A DNA stretch of 64,000 bases. Source: Mucilaginibacter gossypiicola. GTDB taxonomy: Bacteria > Bacteroidota > Bacteroidia > Sphingobacteriales > Sphingobacteriaceae. The DNA is taken from positions 62,001 through 126,000 of the forward strand of contig NZ_FOCL01000007.1 in the NCBI RefSeq assembly GCF_900110105.1, in the 5' to 3' direction. Position numbers and translations under genes: made by a program. Positions 55,401-63,020 of this stretch are shown in pieces (positions within the stretch are counted from its first letter, which is position 1; every line of letters begins with the position of its first letter). Under the pieces are notes generated by a model. The model was given only the letters and a program-made list of their open reading frames with translations, did not search any database and had not been told where the DNA came from.

Positions 55401-56603
55401 TTCGATGTCTTTTTTGATATAGAACAGTTTAAGCCATCTTTTAATACCGGGTTTGAACTTTTGAATAAGGATCACCGCGCAAAAAAATATGTCTATTTCA
55501 GGGTTGCCGATACCGGGATAGGCATTTCCGGCGATTCTATTACCCGAATTTTTGACCGGTATTACCGGATAAGCAAAAATCATTTGGGATCGGGTGTAGG
55601 TTTAGCGATGGTTAAAAGTCTCACTCAATTGCACAAAGGGGATATTTATGTTTATAGCGAGCGATATAAGGGAACGGAGATTATTATAGGCATACCATGG
55701 GGAGAAGAGAATTACGATGCTGCAGAAAAAGCAGCAGGCGCAGGCGTAGTAGCGCAACTGGAAGTTATTGATAATGCTATGCAGATTCAATTGCCGGACA
55801 TGGAACCTGCTGAAAATCATCTGCCGGAAAAAAATCGCAAACACCTGCTATTAGTTGAAGACAACCCCGAATTGCGCGCATTTTTAAAACACGCGTTTGA
55901 AAAATATTATTTGGTTCACGAAGCCGAAGATGGAAAACAAGGTTTTGAGATTGCTACCGAAAAAATGCCCGACCTGATTATCAGCGACGTAATGATGCCT
56001 GGTATGAATGGAATTGAACTTTGTAAATTGCTTAAAGAGCAGTTTGAAACCAGCCATATCCCTTTTGTGATATTATCGGCAAAAGATACCCTGGATACCA
56101 AAATTGAAGGAATGGAGTCGGGCGCTGATTTTTATTTTGCTAAGCCATTAAGTATAGATCTGTTGCTGCTAACAGTTAGCAATATATTTGAACAGGCCGA
56201 AAAACTGAAACAACGGTATTCCAAAAACTACCTGTCAGAAGCCACAGAACTTGTGCACACGGAAAAGGATAAAGAGTTTTTTCAAAAGCTGATCAACATC
56301 ATTGAAGATAATATACAGGATTTGAACCTTGATGTTGATTTTTTGTGCAGGCATTTGTTCATTAGCCGTACCAAGCTTTATCAAAAAATTAAGGGAATCT
56401 CCGATCAGTCGGTCGGTGAATTTATCCGTACCGTGAGGCTCAAGCGCGCTATCCACATTATGACCCACGAGGATGTGTCAATGAACGAGGTGGCCGATAG
56501 GATAGGTCTTCAAAGCAATTCGAACTTTTCAAGGGCATTTAAAAAAGAGTACGGTAAATCGCCGCTGCAATTCATGCAATCGTTGAGGAAAGCTCAGTCA
56601 TAA
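52437..56603 (+). CDS. hybrid two-component system regulator (HTCS)
   Basis: 1388 residues in the full HTCS order: signal peptide (ending CAQ), periplasmic two-propeller sensor made of Reg_prop repeats (about 40-700; e.g. DKQGYIWVATFFGLDRYDGY, NIWLSTEGGLQCF), Y_Y_Y domain (about 725-785), transmembrane helix (about 792-812), histidine kinase with His855 in FFTNVSHEFRTPLT and ATPase boxes NLLNNSFKYT, VADTGIGIS and GSGVGLAM, receiver domain with Asp1184 in ISDVMMPG, and C-terminal AraC-type HTH (about 1290-1385). It senses an oligosaccharide in the periplasm and activates transcription. It diverges from susC and is followed by GH92. Confidence 0.97.
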   Translation: MSIKNLFGLNKGLNAKALYVFIFFNCIVTSIACAQPYPYKFNYLTVDEGLSHTDANYIVQDKQGYIWVATFFGLDRYDGYSVKKFYNSNVPLNNAFKNRLISLYPDDQDNIWLSTEGGLQCFNTRQEKYTDFTETTGSRTSFEKVIKPSGDFLYVFTGSQFKLFKVKGNKIEPQKLNMPAGIRVTDITADKSGTLYLSGNMGIWLLDKKQVLHKIDIKGLATQELSHVFIDNVGNLMVSAKNELLLINEQRGVFTAGSRFVCTGYSDIKGVVRSSRGDYWINVPSAVLRLDNQLRFIQVVNDKSSPHGLNSNSLSKIFIDRTDCLWICTFGGGVNYCDLNEKLFYTLQHNPEIANSLAGNHIRSVLASGDDIWIGTTANGLNRYNLKTQRFTYYNTYNSSVRIKNDAVTALTFDNDHNLWIGSSSGIDILKPDGTLWKPAGSELFPTHVVDCFARDYYGNIWFGNHQDHLGVILKDAQNRYRIKYYGEGYFIFADKNRPQLLVSSIHGLKRMIIDKEGNIVKSFSYNASSSNPNSLSSDYTYPIDKQNDSTYWVGTIGGGLNKLVLHEKNDSYAISTYAGSYGIFNDVESLEIDHAGNIWMGGNGLECFNPATGKLIRYDKNDGLQGNSFKVGASYKGDDGRLYFGGIKGLNYFYPDQIKANKITARPVFTDILINNLRPVYTNPDSTKNAIPQAIGYCNQLTLNYLQNNFVIAFSSMHFANPLKCKYRYKLNGFDKDWKYTDGKNPTAAYSNLDYASYKFVVEATNNDGIWSESKAAMTITVIPPWWKSGFAKLIYFILFLSGLAGIYIYQARWYRLKREMEVRAINENKREEMHQQREELYQQQLMFFTNVSHEFRTPLTLILGPLESLIGQNKNPALDYSYQLMYRNAKRLMNLISELMNFKKVADSIIKLQVQPLQISQFCKDITWEFQNLAVSKSIIFEINDYTEAQMTASDQAPFDVQVLEKILFNLLNNSFKYTNAGGQVSFDVFFDIEQFKPSFNTGFELLNKDHRAKKYVYFRVADTGIGISGDSITRIFDRYYRISKNHLGSGVGLAMVKSLTQLHKGDIYVYSERYKGTEIIIGIPWGEENYDAAEKAAGAGVVAQLEVIDNAMQIQLPDMEPAENHLPEKNRKHLLLVEDNPELRAFLKHAFEKYYLVHEAEDGKQGFEIATEKMPDLIISDVMMPGMNGIELCKLLKEQFETSHIPFVILSAKDTLDTKIEGMESGADFYFAKPLSIDLLLLTVSNIFEQAEKLKQRYSKNYLSEATELVHTEKDKEFFQKLINIIEDNIQDLNLDVDFLCRHLFISRTKLYQKIKGISDQSVGEFIRTVRLKRAIHIMTHEDVSMNEVADRIGLQSNSNFSRAFKKEYGKSPLQFMQSLRKAQS

Positions 56604-56708
56604 CGGGTGTCAATTATTAAAAAGGAACATATTGTCAATAAAATTGTATGATTAGCATTGCGCTGAATCAATTTAGCAGGTAACTTGCAGTGCTAACAAA
56701 ACCTATCA

Positions 56709-58865
56709 ATGAATAAACCAATTAAAATCCTGATCAGCTTAACATTATTGATTTTTTTTACGGTGAACGCGGCAAATGCGCAAACCCAACCGTTGTACAC
56801 TAAGTATGTAAACACTTTCATAGGTACCGCGCCGCTCAATGATCCTAAGATTCTGGGTTATGAGCTACCTAAAGGATGGCGGTCGTGGGCAGGGCTTACC
56901 TTTCCGGGCAGTTCGTTGCCAAATGCTATGGTGCAATTAAGTCCCATTACAGCTTATGGTTCAGGGGCAGGCTACCAATACGAAGACACGGTAATTTATG
57001 GCTTTACCCATACCAATAAAGGTCACTGGAATCTGTGTAATATTCCTATTCTGCCGGTATCTAATCCGCAGGGAAACAAATTCGGTTCAAAATTTTCGCA
57101 TAAAAAAGAAAGCTCGGCACCTGGCTTTTATCAGGTATATCTTGACGATTACCAGGTAAATGTGAGCCTGACCTCGACCCTAAGAAGCGGCTACCATAAA
57201 TATGAATTTAAAAATAACACCAACCGGCAAATACTTTTTGACCTGGGCAAAGCCAATAGCAGGGTATCAACCTGGCGTATAGAACAGGTGGCCCCGAACG
57301 CCGTACAAGGTTTTCAGGGCGGCGAAAACGTTTATTTTTATGCTGAACTAAACACCCAAATAAACAAATTAGAAAAAACAGACGACGGGCTGCGCAGCGG
57401 ACATGCGATGTTGTATTTAGCCGACGGAGGTACAGCCCCTGTTGAACTTAAAATTGGGCTTTCGTTTGTAAGCGAGAAAAACGCTAAGGAGAACCTGGAG
57501 AAAGAGATCGGTAATAGAAGCTTCGATATGATCCGTAGCGAGGCATCGCAAACCTGGGAAAAATTATTATCAACCATACAGGTTAAAGGTGGTACGGAAA
57601 AACAAAAACGCATGTTTTATTCCTGTTTGTACCGTTCGTTTTTGTGGCCGGCTTTGCGCAGCGATGTGAACGGCGAATTTACCGATGCCAAAAGAAATGT
57701 TGTGAAAACGGGGGCAAGGTACTATACCGAACCATCGTTATGGGATACTTATCGCAATAAAGATGTGCTGCTGGGCTTAATTACGCCCGATGTAACGCTT
57801 GATGTTATTAAATCATTAAAAGATGTTGGTGATAAAACCGGCTTTATTCCTACGTTTTTCCACGGTGATCATGGGGCTTCGTCTATAGCAGGGGCCTACC
57901 TGAGGGGGATCGATAATTTTGATGTTGAAGGTACTTATAAATTGCTTTTAAGAAACGCCAACGTTGAAGGTGGCCCGCGTCCATATATCACCGAGTATAT
58001 TCAGAAAGGATATATCTCTGATCCCGATATCGCCAAACCCGAGGTAGAAACCAAAGCCAAAGCTGGTGTTTCAAAAACATTGGAATACTCGTATGATGAT
58101 TATTCGGTAGCGCAGATAGCCAAAAAATTAGGCGATACCGCCAATTACCGCATTTTAATGGCGCGTTCAAAAAACTATAAAAACATGTTTGATCCCTCTA
58201 CCCGCTTTATGAGGGGCAGACTGGAAAACGGTGAATGGATTAAGAATTTTGATCCTCAGCATCCATATTACGAATACATGTACCGCGAAGCTAATGCCTG
58301 GCAGGTATCCTTTTTTGCACCACATGATATGCCGGGGCTGATTAAGCTTTATGGCGGGCCGAAAGGCTTTGAATCAAAGCTCGATTCGTTATTTACGCTG
58401 CCCTGGAACCCTAATTATATTGCCCGTAATGTGGAAACAATGATAGGCCAATACTGCCAGGGTAACCAACCCGATCATGAAGCTCCGTTTGCCTATATTT
58501 TTATTAATAAACCGGCAAAATCACAAAAGATAATCGATTATATTTTAAATAACCTGTATGGTATTGGTAATGAGGGTCTGGAACTCAGTGGGATGGATGA
58601 TGCCGGCGAGATGTCGTCATGGTACGTTTTCAGCGCTTTGGGTTTGTATCCGTTTTCGGCAACCGATCCAAAATACATTGTTACAGCCCCGTTGTTTGAT
58701 GAAGTGAAATGGACAACCAGTAACGGCAAAACATTAACCATCAGTAAGCCCGGAAAAGGCAGGGGCGTTACCTCAGTTCGGGTAAACGGAAAAATAAATA
58801 ATGGCTATTTTGTATCTCACGATTTGTTTAAAACAGGTGGTAAAATAACTGTTGTTACTAATTAA
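56709..58865 (+). CDS. GH92-family glycosidase with Gln at the catalytic-acid position
   Basis: 718 residues with a signal peptide ending ANAQ. The family opening is YVNTFIGTA followed by PGSSLPNAMVQLSP; the middle has the SLWDTYRNKDVLLGL block. The C-terminal (alpha/alpha)6 barrel contains SGMDDAGEMSSWYVFSALGLYPF with the base-type aspartates 630/631. GH92 enzymes are Ca-dependent inverting exo-alpha-mannosidases. The usual GNEPxH motif, whose Glu is the general acid, reads GNQPDH here (Gln587). Such a change is known to me from a GH92 that cleaves mannosyl-phosphate diester links, where protonation of the leaving group is not needed. It starts 105 bp after the HTCS gene. Confidence 0.92.
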   Translation: MNKPIKILISLTLLIFFTVNAANAQTQPLYTKYVNTFIGTAPLNDPKILGYELPKGWRSWAGLTFPGSSLPNAMVQLSPITAYGSGAGYQYEDTVIYGFTHTNKGHWNLCNIPILPVSNPQGNKFGSKFSHKKESSAPGFYQVYLDDYQVNVSLTSTLRSGYHKYEFKNNTNRQILFDLGKANSRVSTWRIEQVAPNAVQGFQGGENVYFYAELNTQINKLEKTDDGLRSGHAMLYLADGGTAPVELKIGLSFVSEKNAKENLEKEIGNRSFDMIRSEASQTWEKLLSTIQVKGGTEKQKRMFYSCLYRSFLWPALRSDVNGEFTDAKRNVVKTGARYYTEPSLWDTYRNKDVLLGLITPDVTLDVIKSLKDVGDKTGFIPTFFHGDHGASSIAGAYLRGIDNFDVEGTYKLLLRNANVEGGPRPYITEYIQKGYISDPDIAKPEVETKAKAGVSKTLEYSYDDYSVAQIAKKLGDTANYRILMARSKNYKNMFDPSTRFMRGRLENGEWIKNFDPQHPYYEYMYREANAWQVSFFAPHDMPGLIKLYGGPKGFESKLDSLFTLPWNPNYIARNVETMIGQYCQGNQPDHEAPFAYIFINKPAKSQKIIDYILNNLYGIGNEGLELSGMDDAGEMSSWYVFSALGLYPFSATDPKYIVTAPLFDEVKWTTSNGKTLTISKPGKGRGVTSVRVNGKINNGYFVSHDLFKTGGKITVVTN

Positions 58866-58886
58866 TAATATCGTTTTAATTATGTA

Positions 58887-58926
58887 AAAGAGGCCGCATT
58901 ATTAAAAAATGCGGCCTCTTTATTTT
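58887..58926. terminator. bidirectional terminator between GH92 and GH43
   Basis: A perfect 13-bp stem AAAGAGGCCGCAT / ATGCGGCCTCTTT followed by further T residues, 21 bp after the GH92 stop and ahead of the convergent GH43 stop. Confidence 0.9.
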
Positions 58927-59015
58927 GCCATAAAAAAGAAAAGAAGGCGACGTTAATTAAGCTCCGGATTGCCAATCACCACCAATATGTCAGCACGTAA
59001 TTTGAATGTGATGTG

Positions 59016-60518
59016 TTATTTATTTACAATATCAAAACTGCTGAATTGAGCGCTTTCAGTTGCTTTTCCTTTAAAAAACAAGCCTATTCGCTGTGCGCGG
59101 TCCCATTGCGGTAAAGCGTCTACCGGGATATTTTTACCGGCATACATTTCTTTCCAATCCTGATCTTTTACACTATAATAGGCTTTGCATGTTCTGTCTG
59201 GTGCCATGCTTAGTTTTAATTTTACAGGCGTATCAGAAGTTAATGCTACAGAGTCAATCACATTAAAGCGCCCATCCTTAACTACCCATAATTTAACCTG
59301 TTTGCCCGAAGTACCTACCCCCAAAGCGGCGTTGGCATCGCCATAAAATGCCAGGCCTTTAATAGCTTCATTACTATCGGATACAGTTGTAGTCATGTCG
59401 AAGTTATCAGATACGGGGCGTACGCCATATATAATACCGGCATTATTTTTTTCGGATACCGTCCCCGATAAACTTAACTTTCCATTACCTTGTTTTACAA
59501 CAGGAGTGGAGTTATGATAATCATATTGCCAATAGGGTGCGGGCTTATTTGTGGTAAAATTATCATGTATATTAGGAAGAGGGCGGGAGATAGCTACCAT
59601 TTTCATGGCAGGCCAACTATTATTTTTCGACCACGTAAGTGTTGATAACATACCTTCGCGTCCGGTGAGTGTTTCGCTGCGTTCATTGTAGGCATGACAC
59701 AGATAATAGTATTGGCCTGCTGCGTTTTTTACAAACGTTCCATGACCACTGCATTTCCAGCCCGGCGCGGGTTTTAGTAATTCTTCGCTTTCATTTTTTT
59801 CGTATGGGCCGGCAAAACTGGTAGCTCTTGCTACTTTAATATGGTAGCTGCAACGTATACCACAGCAACCTCCGGCCGAATAAAACAGGTAATAATATTT
59901 ACCGTGTTTTAATATACTTTGTCCTTCCATGCCTTTGCCCTTGTCATCTTTAAGGAGGGAGAACATTTCTCCTTCGGCTTTCAAGCCATCTGCAGATAGT
60001 TTACAAGCCAGGAGCTCGATAGGGCGATTGTCCAGGCCATAAGCTTTAAACGAAATATACAACTGGCCATTGTCATTATAAACAAAGGGGTCGATAGCTT
60101 CTTTTCCGTGATCTATGATAATTCCGCGGTCTACAAAGCCATGATCAGGGTAATTTGAGGTTGCTACGCCAATGCAGGATACACGATCTGATTTTCGTCT
60201 GGCGGTGTAGTATATGTAGTAGGTTTTATTGATGTGATAATATTCAGGCGCCCAAAATGATCCCGCTGTCCACTCGGGTGCTTTGTCAAAAACATACCCC
60301 ACCTGTTTCCAGTCTTTCAGGTTGGTTGAATGATAAACTGGGTAATGAGGTGCCCATTCAGATGATGTTCCGGCTGCATAATAACCTTTGGAGGTTGCTA
60401 TCACCGTAGGGTCCGGAAAATCGCCGGCTATTACAGAGGTAGTAGTTTGGGCGGCGCATTGGTTTACCATACCCCATAGAAGCATGCAGGTTAAAAAGCG
60501 AAAGGTTATTAATTTCAT
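59016..60518 (-). CDS. GH43-family glycoside hydrolase with C-terminal beta-sandwich domain
   Basis: 500 residues from the ATG at 60518 (signal peptide ending CAAQ); the longer frame begins with TTG. The five-bladed propeller (about 28-320) shows the GH43 triad: base in GDFPDPTVI (Asp36), the pKa-modulating Asp in EAIDPFVYND, and the acid Glu in KGMEGQSILKHGKYYY. Residues about 330-500 form a second beta-sandwich (Laminin-G-like or GH43_C2-like). GH43 enzymes remove arabinose, xylose or galactose side chains. It is convergent with GH92 and follows another GH43-like gene on the same strand after a terminator. Confidence 0.9.
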   Translation of the reverse strand: MKLITFRFLTCMLLWGMVNQCAAQTTTSVIAGDFPDPTVIATSKGYYAAGTSSEWAPHYPVYHSTNLKDWKQVGYVFDKAPEWTAGSFWAPEYYHINKTYYIYYTARRKSDRVSCIGVATSNYPDHGFVDRGIIIDHGKEAIDPFVYNDNGQLYISFKAYGLDNRPIELLACKLSADGLKAEGEMFSLLKDDKGKGMEGQSILKHGKYYYLFYSAGGCCGIRCSYHIKVARATSFAGPYEKNESEELLKPAPGWKCSGHGTFVKNAAGQYYYLCHAYNERSETLTGREGMLSTLTWSKNNSWPAMKMVAISRPLPNIHDNFTTNKPAPYWQYDYHNSTPVVKQGNGKLSLSGTVSEKNNAGIIYGVRPVSDNFDMTTTVSDSNEAIKGLAFYGDANAALGVGTSGKQVKLWVVKDGRFNVIDSVALTSDTPVKLKLSMAPDRTCKAYYSVKDQDWKEMYAGKNIPVDALPQWDRAQRIGLFFKGKATESAQFSSFDIVNK

Positions 60519-60613
60519 TATAAATGGTTTTTGGAACGGCAATATCGTTATTATCCGCTATTAAAGTACTGCTAAACCGATTTTTGTTTTCCGGTAGCGA
60601 AATGTCTGATTAC

Positions 60614-60645
60614 AAAAAAGGGCGGCCTGCTGGCCGCCCTTTTTA
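60614..60645. terminator. terminator between the two GH43-type genes
   Basis: Stem AAAAAGGGCGGCC / GGCCGCCCTTTTT, 13 bp perfect with a 4-nt loop, 18 bp after the stop of the GH43-like gene. T runs on both strands allow termination in either direction. The downstream GH43 therefore probably has its own promoter. Confidence 0.93.
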
Positions 60646-60662
60646 CGTGGTATCAATCAAAA

Positions 60663-61646
60663 TTATTTTATTAAATATGGCCCGTCTGTTTTCCAGCCTA
60701 TGGGCAGGTTTGACAGGTACCAGGTGTGCCCGTTATCATTATTGCCCTGGTAAAATAGCCAGGTTTTGCCATCAGTATCCTGAAAAATGCCGGGGTGCCC
60801 CGATTCGCTGCTGTTCCATTCGCCCGGCTTGCCATTTTTGAGGAAGGGCTGGTTAGACAGGCGATTCCAGTTAATGCCGTCGGTACTTACAGCAACGCCA
60901 ATTTGCTGCGGTGCATTATTATAGCTACCGGCATAAAACATATACAGTTTTTTGTTATGGGTGATGATACTCGCCCCTTCAACGCACATGCCTTCCCATG
61001 GCAATTGCGGATAGAGGATAGATTTGTCGGCTGCTTGCTTCCAACTGCTTCGGTCAAAGCTGCTTTTAGCGCTGGTTACGGCTACCCCTTGCTGCTGTAT
61101 GCGTCCGCTTGAATCGCGGGTGGCAAAGTATAAAAAGTATTGGTTGTTAAACAGGTGTACTTCTGCATCTATGGCCCGGCCATTAGTCCATCGGCCGGTT
61201 GGGCGAAATACAGGGTTTGACGCATCCCGGGTAAAATGTAAGCCATCGGTTGATGTGGCATGACAGATGGCATCTTTAGGCCCGTTACCATACGTTTGAT
61301 AAAATAGGTGTATAGTATCGTTTCGGATGATAGCTCCCGGTGCGCACAATCCCTGTTTTTCATAAGCGGCTTCAGGCGCTATTTCGCCAATACGTTTCCA
61401 GTTAAAAAGGTCGTTGCTTGTTGCAATACCTATTTGCCAGCCCTGCATACCGTCACCATCATTTTTTACCGGCATATGAACAGAGTAATACATCAGGTAA
61501 CGACCTTTAAACTTAATCACCATTGGGTCTTTTGAAAACGGGCGACCGAGGGCTGTGGTATCACCGAACATCATTTTAGGTTGTTGAGCTAATGCCGGTG
61601 CAATACCCAATATCAATACAAAAAGCAGGTTTATAATTGGTTTCAT
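60663..61646 (-). CDS. GH43-like five-bladed-propeller glycosidase
   Basis: 327 residues with a signal peptide ending ALAQ. It is a single propeller domain of the GH43/GH32/GH117-type superfamily: FSKDPMVIKFKGRYLMYYS (base Asp position), GRAIDAEVHLFNNQYFLYFA, and EGASIITHNKKLYMFYAGS with the acid Glu. The loop wording is unlike the neighbouring 500-residue GH43, so the exact family and substrate remain open. Periplasmic or secreted. It has its own terminator. Confidence 0.82.
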   Translation of the reverse strand: MKPIINLLFVLILGIAPALAQQPKMMFGDTTALGRPFSKDPMVIKFKGRYLMYYSVHMPVKNDGDGMQGWQIGIATSNDLFNWKRIGEIAPEAAYEKQGLCAPGAIIRNDTIHLFYQTYGNGPKDAICHATSTDGLHFTRDASNPVFRPTGRWTNGRAIDAEVHLFNNQYFLYFATRDSSGRIQQQGVAVTSAKSSFDRSSWKQAADKSILYPQLPWEGMCVEGASIITHNKKLYMFYAGSYNNAPQQIGVAVSTDGINWNRLSNQPFLKNGKPGEWNSSESGHPGIFQDTDGKTWLFYQGNNDNGHTWYLSNLPIGWKTDGPYLIK

Positions 61647-61815
61647 ACCGCAAATTTAATCGCCGTGGCTATTGTTAGGTAATACGTAGTTGCCGGTTAT
61701 GCTAATAGTTGCGCTTTAGGGGCATTCACAGCTCAATTTTGATACTGGCTTTTCAAATAATGACACGAAGTGTTTATCCTTCGAAAAGCAGGCACGTGCT
61801 TATCGTGAGCAAATA

Positions 61816-62412
61816 TTAATTACCATCCCGCAGTTGTTCATTAACTGCCTGAAGGTGTTTTATGGTTTGGTTCATCATGCTTTGCATCTTCTTAGACTCC
61901 CGGTTTTTTGAATAATACCAGGCAACTGCAAGGCAAATGAAAATGACTGAACAAAATATCGCCTTCAAAACACTCTGGTCCCTTAAAAACTGCAGCAAGT
62001 ACAACAACATGCCAATAATCAACAGGCCGAAGTAGATATGTACCAGCACGCGGTCTAAAAACTCATTCTTCCGCTTAATGCGTATTAACTGGTTAAGAAA
62101 CTCTTTATTGCTCATTCCAGCATCACTTTTGAAAAGCATGGGTAACAGCTGGTTCGAAACAACAAGGTAAATGACCATAGCCATTATCATGAGCCATGCA
62201 CCTATAGTGGTTGTTAGTTGCCTGTTATTAATATTCAATCCGACTACCAACATAATTCCTGTGGACATTAACAGCACCAGGCTTTGAACAATTAGCCTGA
62301 TGCGCGCCGCTTTTCTCATGTTGCCGGCTTTTTTAAACAGTTCCTTTACATCCGGAACTTCGTTCGATCCGCCTTTATTCCACAAGGTTTTTAGATCATT
62401 ATCATTCTTCAT
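61816..62412 (-). CDS. four-helix inner-membrane protein coupled to an ECF sigma factor
   Basis: 198 residues. A short cytoplasmic N-terminal part (1-38) is followed by four predicted transmembrane helices (about 39-59, 68-88, 122-143, 147-167) and a charged C-terminal tail. No family recognised. Its ATG lies inside the 3' end of the sigma-factor gene (11-bp overlap), so translation is coupled. By position it may be a membrane anti-sigma factor or a co-regulated membrane protein, but it lacks recognisable FecR or zinc-binding anti-sigma motifs. Confidence 0.8.
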   Translation of the reverse strand: MKNDNDLKTLWNKGGSNEVPDVKELFKKAGNMRKAARIRLIVQSLVLLMSTGIMLVVGLNINNRQLTTTIGAWLMIMAMVIYLVVSNQLLPMLFKSDAGMSNKEFLNQLIRIKRKNEFLDRVLVHIYFGLLIIGMLLYLLQFLRDQSVLKAIFCSVIFICLAVAWYYSKNRESKKMQSMMNQTIKHLQAVNEQLRDGN

Positions 62413-62872
62413 AGTTTTCGAATTTTTGGGCCAGTTTTTCTTTAATACGGTGAACCTTTACCCTGATATTTGTTGGACTGAGCCCAATGATTTTTGCAAT
62501 ATCGGCCTGTTTCACATCTTCGAGTTCAAGAGAAATGATCAGGCGATCGGTTTCCGGGAGTTCGCCGATACATTTATATAAGAACCGTACCTGGGGTTCC
62601 CGGTCAGGTTCAATATGGTCTAAAAGGTGTTCAGGCATCTCGGCGCGCGGCATGCGATTGATAACTGTAATCTGTCGTAAACAATTGTTTGTTGCTATGC
62701 GAAATATCCAGGTACCAATGGCCGCTTCGTGCCTGAATTTTGGAAGTTGCTGCCAAATGCTTAAAAAAGTATCCTGCGTTAGGTCTTTCGCCAGATCATG
62801 GTTATTAACGAATCCCATGCAGATTCGGTAAACTTTATTCCAATAAGCTTTATAAATATCCTCGAATACCAT
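62402..62872 (-). CDS. ECF RNA polymerase sigma-70 factor
   Basis: 156 residues, a compact ECF sigma. Region 2: NKVYRICMGFVNNHDLAKDLTQDTFLSIWQQL with FRHEAAIGTWIFRIATNNCL. Region 4: LPETDRLIISLELEDVKQADIAKIIGLSPTNIRVKVHRIKEKL. It differs from the SusC-linked sigma at 37911 by the shorter N-terminus and is not next to fecR or susC. It is translationally coupled to the four-helix membrane protein. The regulon is unknown. Confidence 0.95.
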   Translation of the reverse strand: MVFEDIYKAYWNKVYRICMGFVNNHDLAKDLTQDTFLSIWQQLPKFRHEAAIGTWIFRIATNNCLRQITVINRMPRAEMPEHLLDHIEPDREPQVRFLYKCIGELPETDRLIISLELEDVKQADIAKIIGLSPTNIRVKVHRIKEKLAQKFENYEE

Positions 62873-63020
62873 TTGCTATTAGATACCACCCACGCAATAA
62901 TGCTACACCCGGATTTTAAATTTATTTTATCGGAATTGGGAGGCGTATTTATTATTTCAGGTTTAAACAGAAAGAAATTAATGACAGGCAGCCCGAAACA
63001 ATAACATCAAATGCAGTATT

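Noticed and set aside
56612-56660. Possible third copy of the HTCS direct repeat upstream of GH92
   Set aside because: An ATTGTCA and a TTGTATG are present, but spacing differs and no second unit at 21 bp is found.
61647-61665. TAAATTTG -7-like element just before the GH43-like start
   Set aside because: It is within about 7 bp of the start codon and has no -33 partner at proper spacing.
62798-63004. 68-residue open frame on the plus strand near the ECF sigma start
   Set aside because: It overlaps the sigma-gene start and has no signal, domain or promoter; likely chance.
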